A stretch of DNA of 64,000 bases. Origin: Rhizomys pruinosus (lineage: Eukaryota > Chordata > Mammalia > Rodentia > Spalacidae). Every line of letters begins with the position of its first letter. Within the stretch, counting starts at the first letter, position 1. A program made the position numbers and the translations under genes. Under the pieces are notes generated by a model. The model searched no databases, was not told where the DNA came from, and was given only the letters and a program-made list of their open reading frames with translations. Shown here piece after piece: positions 23,300 through 32,663 of the stretch. The stretch lies in the NCBI GenBank assembly GCA_009823505.1, contig VZQC01005691.1, positions 3,586,346 to 3,650,345 of the forward strand. Direction: 5' to 3'.

Positions 23300-23600
23300 T
23301 ATTATTGAAGTCCTAATAAATACATTAAAAGACTGTTAGCAAAAGTACTTCCTGCTGAAGAATGATCTCATGAAGGGCGTCATTAGCCCACTCTGTAATA
23401 TACAGGGAATGTTGTTTCAAGCTAATTAAATGCTTTGCATTTTTGATGGCACTTAACAATATGTGGTTAATTACTATATGCAGGGTTTGTTCTATAGCAT
23501 TAATTATGATGAACTCATTGGCTTTTAGAAGGATGGGGATATAGTGATTTGGGAGGTACAGTGCCTTGGATAGTTTATGAAAATAAAGATTCAAAGGATA
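23300..23600. promoter_or_regulatory. Candidate conserved non-coding element
   Basis: Repeat-free and AT-rich with several TAAT cores (agctaattaaatgctttgca, tggttaattactat, agcattaattatgatgaac). This is the texture of deeply conserved enhancers near homeodomain or POU targets. The judgement is from composition only. Confidence 0.3.
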
Positions 23601-24365
23601 AACTTTGGAGCTTTCTATGAAAATTCAAGAGTTTTCCAAATATGTTTTAAGATGGAGTCAGAAAATGTCGATTAGGGAAAATCACTGCAGGTTAGACATT
23701 TTTATAGAATTAGCATCAAAAGCTTTGTAGTTGTGTAAATCACTGTGAGAAATTCAAAGTTGAGTTGATTCAGAGGCTGAGTTGCTCCAGATTTTGATCT
23801 TCTAAACCAGATTCCTGTGGGTTCTTTACCCTTCTGCATCTCATTACCCTCCCCGGGAATACTTAAGATTCTACCCAATATGTGGAATCCAAGAGTCTGG
23901 TTCAAGCTGGAACTCTGAGGGGTAAGAATATGTGTGTGCTGCAACCCACCAGGTCATCTCTGGATAGGCGAGTGTCTGGGTGGACGGAGGGGCAGGGTTG
24001 TGGGGATTTCTTTGAGTTCAATTTCAGTGGGAGTTGCACAGCACTACAGATAGAAAGCTATTAAACAAACCTCCATGCTCAGATGGGTGAAGGACTGTCA
24101 CAGCTTCACAGGCCTCCACCTCAATCCTGGCCACTCTGTCCACAGATTCTTCATCTGTCTGTATCCTTCTCAGACAAAGATTCCTTTTTGACAAAGGATC
24201 TAGTATACACAGCTCTTCAGACCCAGGACATGGTGCTGTCCCTGAGCACAGGATTGGGACAGGACTGTCTGTATCTGTGCTGCCATGAACTGGTTGCAGC
24301 TGGATGTGTGTCAATTCAGCCTTATCCTTGTCTGCCTACCCTTTCTTTAAATGCTGGTTGTTCAT

Positions 24366-24368
<3 letters not shown>
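23601..24368. other. Single-copy region, no gene seen
   Basis: Overlapping frames at 24024-24367 on both strands have no recognisable domain. Confidence 0.4.

Positions 24369-24415
<47 letters not shown>
24369..24415. repeat. (AG)n microsatellite
   Basis: About 23 uninterrupted AG units. Confidence 0.97.
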
Positions 24416-24419
<4 letters not shown>

Positions 24420-24915
24420 TGATCTTAGCAATTAGAATGCAGCTTACCCACGGTAAGAAGCATGCAATTTAAACAAGTAGGAGAGCGAGGCCAAGGTGCA
24501 ATTAGAAGATGCCAAGGAAGATGAGGCTGTTTCTGATGGTGATTCTAAGCACAAAAAGAACTGGCCCTTTTGAAGGGGAAGCCAACTATTTAAGGGAGAG
24601 TCTTAGTAGTTCAAAGAGTATGCAGAACCCCTGGGTCTTCTAATCCCAGCGTGGACTCTTGGGCTCTGTGCCTTTAGGGAAGTAGCCCTGGTTCTACTGC
24701 TGCATTGTGAGGGGTTGTGAGGGCCGTATGGCATCCTTTTGGCAAAAGAAACTTCTCCAGTCATGTGTTCAAAGTCTTAGAATCACTTATGACCATCACA
24801 ACCAACCAAGTGACTTCAACGAATATACTTCAGAGACTACTCTGTGATGACCTATTATAAAAGGGTATTTAATTAAAAGGAAAATATATTTTACTTTTTA
24901 AAATGTAAATAATTT
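24416..24915. other. Single-copy region
   Basis: Nothing recognised. Confidence 0.4.
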
Positions 24916-25066
24916 ATTTTTTTTTTCAGACGGAATCTCCCTATAGCTCCAGCTGGCCTGGAGCTCACTATGTAGACCAGGCTGGCCAAAAATCTCACAG
25001 AGATCCAACTGCCTCTGCCTCTCAAGTGCTGAGATTAAAGGTGTGCATGTGTCAACATGCCAGGCC
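24916..25066 (-). mobile_element. B1 SINE, antisense
   Basis: T-tail then the reverse B1 body (ctccagctggcctggagctc ... caacatgccaggcc). Confidence 0.9.
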
Positions 25067-25156
25067 GATGAGATCTTTTGTAGACTTCTCTGGCTGAGTT
25101 ACTGAGAGCTGAGACTTTCTTTTAACCAGCTTCTTTAAAAAAAAAAACAACAACTT

Positions 25157-25312
25157 TATTTTGGGTAAGCATGGTAGCGTGCACCTTTAATCCCAGTACA
25201 TGGGAGGCAGAGGCAGGAAGATCTCTGTGAGTTCCAGGCCAGCTGGGGCTAAAGAGAGACCCTGTCTCAAAAAGCCAACAAACAAACAAACAAACAAACA
25301 AACAAACAAACT
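25157..25312 (+). mobile_element. B1 SINE, sense, internally deleted, (AAAC)n tail
   Basis: B1 head and middle (gggtaagcatggtagcgtgc ... gagttccaggccagc) jump to tggggctaaagagagaccct, so about 25 bp of the standard body are missing. The tail is (AAAC)n at 25277-25312. It lies inverted to the B1 at 24916. Confidence 0.9.
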
Positions 25313-25324
25313 TAAAACATTTTT

Positions 25325-25545
25325 TTGTTTGTTTTTTTCCCTGTCTGTTTTTGAGATAAGGTCTCACGTAGCCTTGGTTGGCCTTGAACTTGCTATTTGG
25401 CAGAAGATGACCTTAAACTCTTGCTCCTCCTCTTCTGCTTCCCAATTGTACTACCAAACTCAGTTTATGGGGTGCTGGGGGCTGAACCCAGGACAGATTT
25501 CACATGTAATGTGTGGTCGTGAGTTGGTAACTGCTGGGCTCTGGT
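25325..25545 (-). mobile_element. B4-like SINE, antisense, diverged
   Basis: From ttttgagataaggtctcacg through ggtgctgggggctgaaccca to the degraded head. Confidence 0.6.
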
Positions 25546-26480
25546 TCTAAACTCCTTGAGCCTTCCCTCCATCCCCTAGTTTTTGTGATAGTTATGTGAT
25601 CTTGCAACATCCTTAATTCTTCTTAGTCCAAGTTTCTATCTCTAGGAAAGGGGTTAATTGTACGGTTGACCTTTATGAGGATGAACTAGGGTTCAAAGAG
25701 TAAGGCTCCTGCATTTTCAGGATTCCTGAATGGATACGTGAACACAGCTGTGGACCTGTGTAGCCCCTGTACCCCATTTCCTGAATCCCTCACCCCTGGA
25801 AGTATTGTACCTGTATAGTCCCTGAGCTCTGCTTCCTGGATCCCCCACCCCTGGGGGGCCTGTGTAGCATCTGCTTCCTGAATCCCTCACACTTTTCACC
25901 GAGAAGTGCTGGCTAGGGTCACATGGTGATGAGCACATTACTCCTGGTATGTAAGTTAATGTTTTGGTTTCCAGCGAAGGTCCCACAATGAGGGACGGAG
26001 TCGGGAGAACATCTCATACATAGGCTGCTGGACAGCACAGGGACAGGCAGGTGCTAAGGGGTTCTTCCTGTGAATTCAATTCATGATGATGGAATATAAA
26101 TTCCATGAGCCAACAGCACAGGTTCATGGTGATAGGAGGTTTAATGACCATCAGCATTCAGCAGTCAGACACACTAAAGATCCACATATTAAAGTTCTAG
26201 AATAACCAACAGACTTGTTTTGCAGTGTCTGGTAATGTGTTGTTTGTAAAATCCAAGTTACCTGTAAACTATTAGTAGTTAACTCTGACACATCCCTTCT
26301 GGTGCTAATTATTAGTGAAGAAACTTATTTAAACTAGTGTGTTAGTCTTCTGAAGCACATCACCAGAGCAAAAATAGCTTTGGCAACTATCTGATGAAAC
26401 ACCGATTTTTGCTTTGACTGTTGGCTAACTGACAGCAAAATGAAATATTTTTGAGATACTAAAGCAAAGTTACAATGTTG
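25546..26480. other. Single-copy region with a short degenerate tandem repeat
   Basis: At 25755-25895 three imperfect units share 'cctgtgtagc' and 'cttcctgaatccctcac'-type words. No gene recognised. Confidence 0.45.
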
Positions 26481-27470
26481 ATAAAGGATATAATTTTTTT
26501 GAAATTTTTTTTTGAATTTTTGAGGATTCATATAGTACATCTTGATCACATTTGGACTTAGGTGTGTTCCAGAGCCCTCCCCACTGGGTTTCATGCATCC
26601 TGTCATATATGTTCAGACTTTTCAAGCCATGTTTGTGTCCCAAAATGTTCTTTGGCATGAGTCTGTCCACTGGAGCCTGGTTAACCTCTTTGAAGAAAAT
26701 CAACTCTCCCTCTCCCATAAGTCATAAGTTGCCAACAGCTCCTCAGCTAAGGTTAGGGCTGGCTTCTTGCCACTTTCCCTTTTCTGTGCTGGGTTTTTGT
26801 CTTGTTCGAGCTTGCATGGGTCTTGTTCCAGCCTGCATGGGTCTCGTTCGAGCCTGCATGGGTCTCATTCGAGCTTGCATGGGTCTTGTTCGAGCCTGCA
26901 TGGGTGTTGCTCAAGCCTGCATGGGTCTTAGTTGAGCTTGCATGGGTCTTGTTCAAGCCTGCATGGGTCTTGTTCGAGCCTGCATGGGTCTTCTTCAAGC
27001 CTGCATGGGTCTTGTTCCAGCTTGCATGGGTTTTGTTCTAGCTTGCATGGGTCTTGTTCAAGGTATCACCATTGCTATAAATTCATATGAGTAACTTCTA
27101 GGATGCTTGGAAAACTGTTTCCTTGAGTCTTTCACCACCCCTTGGGTCGTTACAGTCTACAATGGCCCCTGAGCTTTGGGAGGCGGAGGTTTGGTAACGT
27201 GTCCTATCCAGAGACAAGCACTCTGCGGTCTCTTGTTCTCTGCACTGTGGCCAGCAGTGGCTTTCTGGTTTATTCACGATCTGATCTGTTGCCTGAGGAA
27301 GCTTTGCTGGTGAGAGTGAAGACGGGTTAATATTCCTCTGCCCCCTGTTCCACTATGTTCCCTGAGTCTTATGTGTAGAAGCTGCATTGTAAATGCATCG
27401 CTTTGAGATGGATAGCTTACAGACGTGTATTCCTCTCACCAGTCATGAAAGAAGCTTCTATTTGCAACAG
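26481..27470 (-). mobile_element. LINE-like repeat, antisense, carrying a minisatellite
   Basis: The flanks match the family at 2485, 40435 and 60183: 'cagctcctcagctaaggtta', 'accattgctataaattcata', 'agaagctgcattgtaaatgc'. The shared phrase 'gcatgggtcttgt' has been amplified here into the array at 26801. Confidence 0.55.
26801..27062. repeat. Minisatellite, 21-bp unit, 12 units plus a partial
   Basis: The unit is close to cttgttcgagcctgcatgggt. Twelve full units fill 26801-27052, and a partial one ends at 27062. Because 21 is a multiple of three, both strands stay open and give heptapeptide-repeat frames (plus about 26552-27041, minus 26753-26998). These are not taken as genes. Confidence 0.97.
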
Positions 27471-27769
27471 ATGAAGACTTATTTTAGAGTTCCACAATTG
27501 GTGAAACATAGAGAATAAGTCTGGGTGATACAACTTTATACCAGAGCTATGATGGCCATTAAGAATGTATTCTTAACACAATATCACATTATAACACTTT
27601 CTTTACTTGTAGGACAAGTTAAAGGAACTAAGCTTAAATTTCCTTCCCAAATAAGTAGCATACAGTCAATGAGAACCAGTTTGGGTAAAGGTAATGAAAG
27701 CTTATGCCTTGGCTCCTGCTTATGGGTATGTGTAATACAACTTAGGCATCTATAGGTCAAAACAAAAAC
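27471..27769. other. Single-copy stretch 3' of the OOSP-like relic
   Basis: On the minus strand this lies downstream of the relic. I see no later OOSP exon and no clear poly(A) signal of its own. Confidence 0.35.
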
Positions 27770-28032
27770 CTAAAAAAAANTTTTTCGTTTGGCAAAGGTG
27801 ATTCTAAACCTTCTTCGAACAGAGCAGGATATTGGAAAATAACCGCTGATATTTAAAGTCAATCGTTCATAGAAGATTTCACTTTCAATGAGAGTGCCCC
27901 ATGGGAAAAACTGTGTGGTGATACCACAAGAGATAACAGTATAATTGAACTCTAAGAAGTCAGGTACGATTCTGTTTACAGAGCAGCCAGTCCCTAGATA
28001 CAAGTCATAAAATTGTGGTAACAGCACATCCA

Positions 28033-28743
28033 TGAAGGGCCTTTACAAATCGATAGGACTTGCCTAGAAAAGATGGCGCCTGGGGCTGGAGAGATGGCCT
28101 AGCGGTTAAGAGCACTGACTGCTCTTACAGAGGACCCGGGTTCGATCCCCAGCACCCACATGGCGGCTGAGAACCGTCTGTAACTCCAATTCCAGGAGAA
28201 CTCCAGTTCCAGGGGAATCTGATGCCCTCTTCTGACCTCTGCGGCATTGCACGACATGGGTGCACAGACCTACATGCAGACAGTACACTCATACACATAC
28301 AGAAATAAATAAAATATTAAAAAAGAAAAATTAAAAAAAAAAAAGATGGCGCCTGAAGGAAGCAAGGTAGGCTCGGTCAAAATTGTTTTAAAAATTTTCT
28401 AATTGGCCCTAGCTACTTCCTCACTCGGACATCTCGTGATTAGCCCATGCTTGCCCTTAAGCTGCTTGGAATGCAGCATGCATGCTGCCTTGACCCTTAA
28501 GATCATTAGTTGCCCGTTTCGCACCCTGGGCATCTCTTTGTGATGTTTGCCTTTATAACTGCTGTGCTGCCTACAATAAACTGAGATCCAGCGTGACCAG
28601 ACTCCCTGTCTCGTCTGATTGTCTCCGGAAGTGGGAGGCTGAGGGGCTGGCGGACAGCACACCCTCCTTTCCCCAATCCCCATCGCAGGGAACCCTTGAG
28701 GATCGGCATGCAGGATGGAGCTGGGACGGAGAGGGGCCCTGCA
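28033..28743 (+). mobile_element. ERVK-type solo LTR inserted in the OOSP-like relic
   Basis: Starts TGaagggc and ends ccctgCA, flanked by a perfect 6-bp target duplication catcca (28027-28032 and 28744-28749). It has a TATA-like ctttataac at 28551-28559 and AATAAA at 28575-28580, both on the plus strand, hence antisense to the relic. An aagatggcgcc motif, of the YY1 type often seen in rodent LTRs, lies near the start and hosts a SINE. Without that SINE and its duplication the LTR is about 438 bp. No viral coding sequence is present. Confidence 0.85.
28083..28340 (+). mobile_element. Young B2/B3-type SINE with 17-bp duplication, inside the LTR
   Basis: Perfect 15-bp target duplication aaaagatggcgcctg at 28068-28082 and 28341-28355. 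Pol III A box TGGCCTAGCGG at 28095-28105 and B box GGTTCGATCCC at 28139-28149 match the tRNA consensus. The duplicated aactccagttccaggag-type unit lies at about 28182-28216. The tail is A-rich. Confidence 0.96.
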
Positions 28744-28876
28744 CATCCACAAAAGGAACTCTTCTGACTTTGACACAGAACCAGTATTCAGAACATTCTA
28801 CCAACAACTTTTCATTGGTGTAAATCAGCACACAGAATCCAAGGAGTGCCCCAACAGCACGGTGAACCTCACAGTT

Positions 28877-28944
28877 TCAGATCACAAAGCAGAGGGAAAC
28901 GGAAAACTGGATAGAGAGAGGGGGCCTGTCCAGGTGTTAATTTG
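28877..28944. other. Upstream flank of the relic
   Basis: On the minus strand an AG at about 28868-28869 could be a weak 3' splice site for the relic. No earlier exon was found. Confidence 0.25.
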
Positions 28945-29163
28945 TTTTTTTAAACATTTATTTTTATTTATTTAATGTGTAAGAGTGCATTTTCTGCATG
29001 TATGTAAGTGCACCCATGTAATACGATGCTTGCAGAGGTCAGAAGAGGGCATCAGATACCCTGGAACTGGAGTTATGGACGGTTGCTAGCCATCATGAGG
29101 GTGCTGGGGATTGAATCCAGGTCCTCTGTAAGATTACTCAGTGCTGAGCCATCTCTCCAGTCC
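28945..29163 (-). mobile_element. B3-type SINE, antisense
   Basis: T-rich tail, body (aggtcagaagagggcatcag, ccctggaactggagttatgg), head ending ccatctctccagtcc. Confidence 0.92.
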
Positions 29164-29171
29164 TTCTTTTG

Positions 29172-29279
29172 TTTAAGACAAAGACTATAACTCAGGCTGG
29201 TCTGTAACTTGTGGCAATCCTCTTGTCTCTGCCTCTTTGAGTGCTGATACTGTTGGCATGAGCCACCATGCCCAGTTTA
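29172..29279 (-). mobile_element. B1-type SINE remnant, antisense
   Basis: Degraded reverse B1 (ctcaggctggtctgtaactt ... catgagccaccatgcccag). Confidence 0.7.
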
Positions 29280-29401
29280 AGACAAAAACATTTAAGGCTA
29301 CGTTTCAAGCTTTTTATAAAAAGGATATGAAAGATACAGGGTAAGTACCCCATTTATTACTTTTTACATACTAAACTCCTTTGTATTAAAAGTATTCTTT
29401 T

Positions 29402-29534
29402 TTTTTTTTTTTTTTTTTTACGCCTTTAATCCCAACACTCAGGAGGCAGAGGCAGGCGGATCTTTGTGAGTTCAAGGCCAGCCTGGTCTACAAAGTGAGT
29501 TCCAGGAAAGCTGGGGCTAAAGGAAAACCCTGTC

Positions 29535-29565
<31 letters not shown>

Positions 29566-29566
29566 T
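29402..29566 (+). mobile_element. B1 SINE, sense, 5' end replaced by a T-run
   Basis: A T-run leads straight into acgcctttaatcccaacact, so the first ~20 bp of B1 are missing. It ends in about 27 A. The 10-bp flank gtattctttt occurs on both sides (29392-29401, 29567-29576) and looks like the target duplication. Confidence 0.85.
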
Positions 29567-29576
29567 GTATTCTTTT

Positions 29577-29899
29577 CAACATTTTAATATTTTGTGTCTG
29601 TGTACTATGTTTGTGTGGCTGTGTGCATGTTTGTGTGAATTCAGGCATAGGTGTGATGTGGGTGTCAGTCCTCACTTTCCATCTCATTTGAGACTGGATC
29701 GCTTTCACTGCTGTGTATACCAGGCTAGTTGTTGGTCTTTGAAGAAGTGTCCTGTCTCTGCCTCTGATCTTGCTGTTAGGAGTGCCAGGATTATAGGCAT
29801 GTGCCACCATGTCTATCTTTTATGTAGGTTATGGAAATCTGAACTCATGCCTCCATGCTTGTGCCTCAAGCTTTACCTACTGAGCATCTCTCAGGACCC
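29577..29899 (-). mobile_element. B4-like SINE, antisense
   Basis: Reverse B4 order: TG-rich start, gagactggatcgctttcact, aggcatgtgccaccatgtct, degraded ID-like head tacctactgagcatctct. Confidence 0.65.
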
Positions 29900-31014
29900 T
29901 TTTCAACATTAGAATGTAAATTGTACCAGTCGATGAAGTGTAGAGGTGATAGCCTGGGATATTAATTAAGAGAAAGCTACAAGAACAGCTGAGATTTGGG
30001 GCTCTCGCCACAGATTATGGGTGTGAGCCCAGTAGAGGCCCTCAGGCATGCCTGAGGGAGACACTGTTGTCATCGCAGTGCTCATTCAGAACATTGCAGC
30101 CAATGAACTTTTAGTTATGTCCTATGTGTGTGCAAATAAATGTAATTAGGAGACTTAAGCAAAATTTACTGATAATACAGTTTCCTATATTTTACTTCTA
30201 ACAAAAAAGCACAGCTAATCTCATAAGACATACATATATTTTGTTTTTGTTTCTATTGCTTTAAAATAGCAATTCACAACTCAATAATTCTTTGTAAGCT
30301 CAAGGACTTGCCCTCATGAGAAAGACTTTAGCAGCTGGCATGAGAATGTTCCTTCTAAGTGTTGACTCACTTTTACTTTGTACAAGTCTCCAATAGCCCA
30401 TAACACCTTGTGGCTCCTCAGCAGAAACCCAGAGGCCTCATGTAGGCATGCAAATATGTGGCTTCCTACTAGTGGTGACATTAAAGAGGTGCATTAAGAC
30501 TGATACTGGTGTCTGGGGTGTGGGCTGAGAGAGACTCAGACGATCATCTTAAATGATGTGATGAGCTGTGAATACCCACCTCAGCTGGTCCCTGTGAGAA
30601 AATTCCCATGGACACCTTACCCCACAGATACATGTATATGCACCTAATCCTTGAAGACCTTTAGAAAAGTCTCCGACAACAGGAGGGCAGTCAGCAAGTT
30701 ATTCACGATTTTCTCTGAGCTTATTGTGTATTAAAGGCAAGTCTTCCCAGGACTTGGTGTTCCCATGTAAGAAATATGGATAGAACTGTGAGAGGAACAC
30801 AAGACTCATGTGAATTAACATATGGGATCCCCTAAATAAGGCAGGAACTTCAGCAGTGTCTTCTGGTTATTAATAATCATGGCCTGGGTGGGATGTAGCT
30901 GAAACGGTGGCTCTGGTACCAACGTCGAAACAGGTGGTTGGTCCTCCATTCGTTTGATTTTACTGGTTCATTGTATACATTGATGGCTTTCATAAAACCT
31001 ATTAAACTTCACAG
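29900..31014. other. Single-copy region, no gene seen
   Basis: Nothing recognised in 1.1 kb. Confidence 0.45.
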
Positions 31015-31800
31015 AAAAGAGAACTCTTAGACTCAATAAACACTCTTAGCAAGGCAGCAGAATACAAAAACCAACACGTAAAATTCAATAGCTTTTCTAT
31101 ATGCCCATAATGAATGTGTTAGGAAATAAGAAAAAAATTCTCATTCACAACAGCTTCAAAAACTATCTTGGAATAAACATAGCTAATGAAGTGAAAGATA
31201 TCCTCAATGAAAATTAGCCTAGAGGGCTGGAGCGATGGCCTAGCGGTTAAGAGTGCCGACCGCTCTTGCAGAGGACCCGGGTTCGATCCCCAGCACCCAC
31301 ATGGCGGCCGAGAGCCGTCTGAAACTCCAGTTCCAGGAGAACTCCAGTTCCAGGGGAGTCCGACGCCCTCCTCTGACCTCCGCGGCATTGCACGTCACGG
31401 GTGCACAGACTTGCATGCAGACAATACATTCATACACATATGGAAATAAATAAAAATTAAAAAAAAATTAAAAAAAAAAGAAAATTAGCCTAGAAGAAAG
31501 AAATGAAAGACACCAGAAGTTGGAGAGACCTCCCATGCTCATGGATGGAGAGAATTAATACTGAAAAAAATGTCTTACCAAAATCTACAGATTCAATGTA
31601 GTCCCTTCAGAAATCTAATAACATTCTTCTCAAAAATACATAAGCCATTCTAAAAATCATATGGAAGAACAGAAGACCCCTATATTACTGGCACATATAG
31701 AACAGAAGTCCTGGGCATAGTCCCACACCAGCAACAGCCATCTGATTTTTGAGAAAGATGCTAAAAACACACTTTGGAGAAAAGACAGCCTCCTCCAAAT
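31015..31800 (+). mobile_element. L1 ORF2 fragment, sense, split by a young SINE
   Basis: L1 ORF2 signatures: agcagaatacaaaaaccaac, aagtgaaagatatcctcaat, cctcccatgctcatggatgg and caaaatctacagattcaatg. Reading frames are broken by stops and indels. A SINE at 31224-31480 interrupts it. 5' and 3' truncated. Confidence 0.88.
31224..31480 (+). mobile_element. Young B2/B3-type SINE with 17-bp duplication, inside L1
   Basis: Perfect 14-bp target duplication aaaattagcctaga at 31210-31223 and 31481-31494. A box TGGCCTAGCGG at 31236-31246 and B box GGTTCGATCCC at 31280-31290. It is the most CpG-rich of the copies (ccgcggcattgcacgtcacg), which suggests a young age. Confidence 0.96.
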
Positions 31801-31952
31801 GTAAACTGAACTTCTCAACGTGTTCTTATTACTCCTCTCCTTGGGGTTTCTAGATATTCAGAGCAAAGGCAGAAAAGGTACATTCGTGAATTTCCATCAA
31901 GCAGAGGTCAGGAAGGGGAAGATGAGAAGATACAGAGAAAGGGTTGGGTCCC

Positions 31953-31953
<1 letters not shown>
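31801..31953. other. Short single-copy stretch
   Basis: Nothing recognised. Confidence 0.4.
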
Positions 31954-31983
<30 letters not shown>

Positions 31984-32663
31984 CATGTGTATCTGTGTGT
32001 ATGTGTGTATGTGTGTGTATGCATGTGTGTATGTGTATGTGTGTATGTGTGTGTATATGTGTGTATGTGTGTGAACGTGTGTGTATGTGTGTATGTGTGT
32101 ATGTGTGTATGCATGTGTGTATGTATGTGTATGTATGTGTATGTGTGTATGTATGTGTGTGTATGTGTGTATATTCGTCCACGTGTGTGTGCACGTGTGT
32201 GCATGTGTGTACATGTGTGTATGTGTGTGCGTGTATGTGTGTGCATGTGTGCACATGTGTGCACCTGTGTGCATGTGTGCACATGTGTGCATCTGTGTGC
32301 ATGTGTGTGTGTGCCTGTACGTGTGTGTACGTGTGTGTGTGTATGTGTATGTGTGTATGTGTATATGTGTATGTGTATATGTGTGTGTATGTGTGTATGT
32401 GTGTACATGTGTGTATGTGTGTGTATGTGTGTACGTGTGTGTGTATATGTGTGTATGTGTGTATGTGTATGTGTGCATGTGTATGTGTGTATGTGTATGT
32501 ATGTGTGTATATGTGTGTATGTGCGTTTGTGTGTGCATGTGTGCGCATTTGTGTGTATATATGTGTATGTGTGTGTGCATGTGTGTATGTGTGCATGTGT
32601 GTGTATGTGTATGTGTGTGTGCATGTGTGTATGTGTGTATGTGCGTGTGTGCATGTGTGTATA
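31954..32663. repeat. 710-bp TG-rich (TGTGTA/TGTGCA)n array
   Basis: Almost pure alternating purine-pyrimidine sequence of TG with TATG, TGCA and TACG variants. It keeps all six frames open, giving Cys-Val-Tyr and His-Thr-Tyr frames up to 292 codons, none of which I regard as real. Confidence 0.98.

Larger units (their letters stand above)
27770..28876 (-). pseudogene. OOSP/PLAC1-family (oocyte-secreted protein-like) relic, split by an ERV LTR
   Basis: Two minus-strand pieces make one ZP-N-like secreted domain. Piece A (28876-28744) has a hydrophobic signal-peptide-like stretch, then LLVECSEYWFCVKVRRVPFV, where the Cys-x-x-Tyr/Asp-Trp pattern opens the domain. Piece B (28032-27770) has FYDLYLGTGCSVNRIVPDFL, then SCGITTQFFPWGTLIESEIF and a final ISCSVRRR before a stop. 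The spacing LxLGxGCxxNxxxPxxxxFxYxVxxCGI is the hallmark of PLAC1 and OOSP1/2, which are secreted in oocytes or placenta and have no enzyme activity. Removing the LTR and one copy of its 6-bp target duplication puts the two pieces in the same frame, with about 125 codons open in total. No in-frame ATG is visible before the signal-like stretch; the frame is closed upstream by TGA at 28877-28879. A single N at 27780 lies in the last codons. Signal peptide and domain are contiguous, which would fit a retrocopy if the parental gene has introns there. I infer a broken gene or retrocopy; the OOSP member is not resolved. Confidence 0.75.

Noticed and set aside
26552..27041. Heptapeptide-repeat 'proteins' on both strands
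   Set aside because: They follow from a 21-bp minisatellite without stops inside a LINE-like repeat; no start context or expression evidence.
28083..28160. tRNA gene
   Set aside because: A and B boxes are present, but the rest is the B2/B3 SINE body with an A-rich tail; no complete cloverleaf.
28106..28288. Recurring 60-codon frames of the 'MYCLHAGLCTHVVQC' type
   Set aside because: The same frame appears at every young SINE copy; it is SINE-derived and not a gene.
28715..28975. Plus-strand coding frame over the upstream part of the OOSP-like relic
   Set aside because: The minus strand gives the family match; this is its shadow on the opposite strand.
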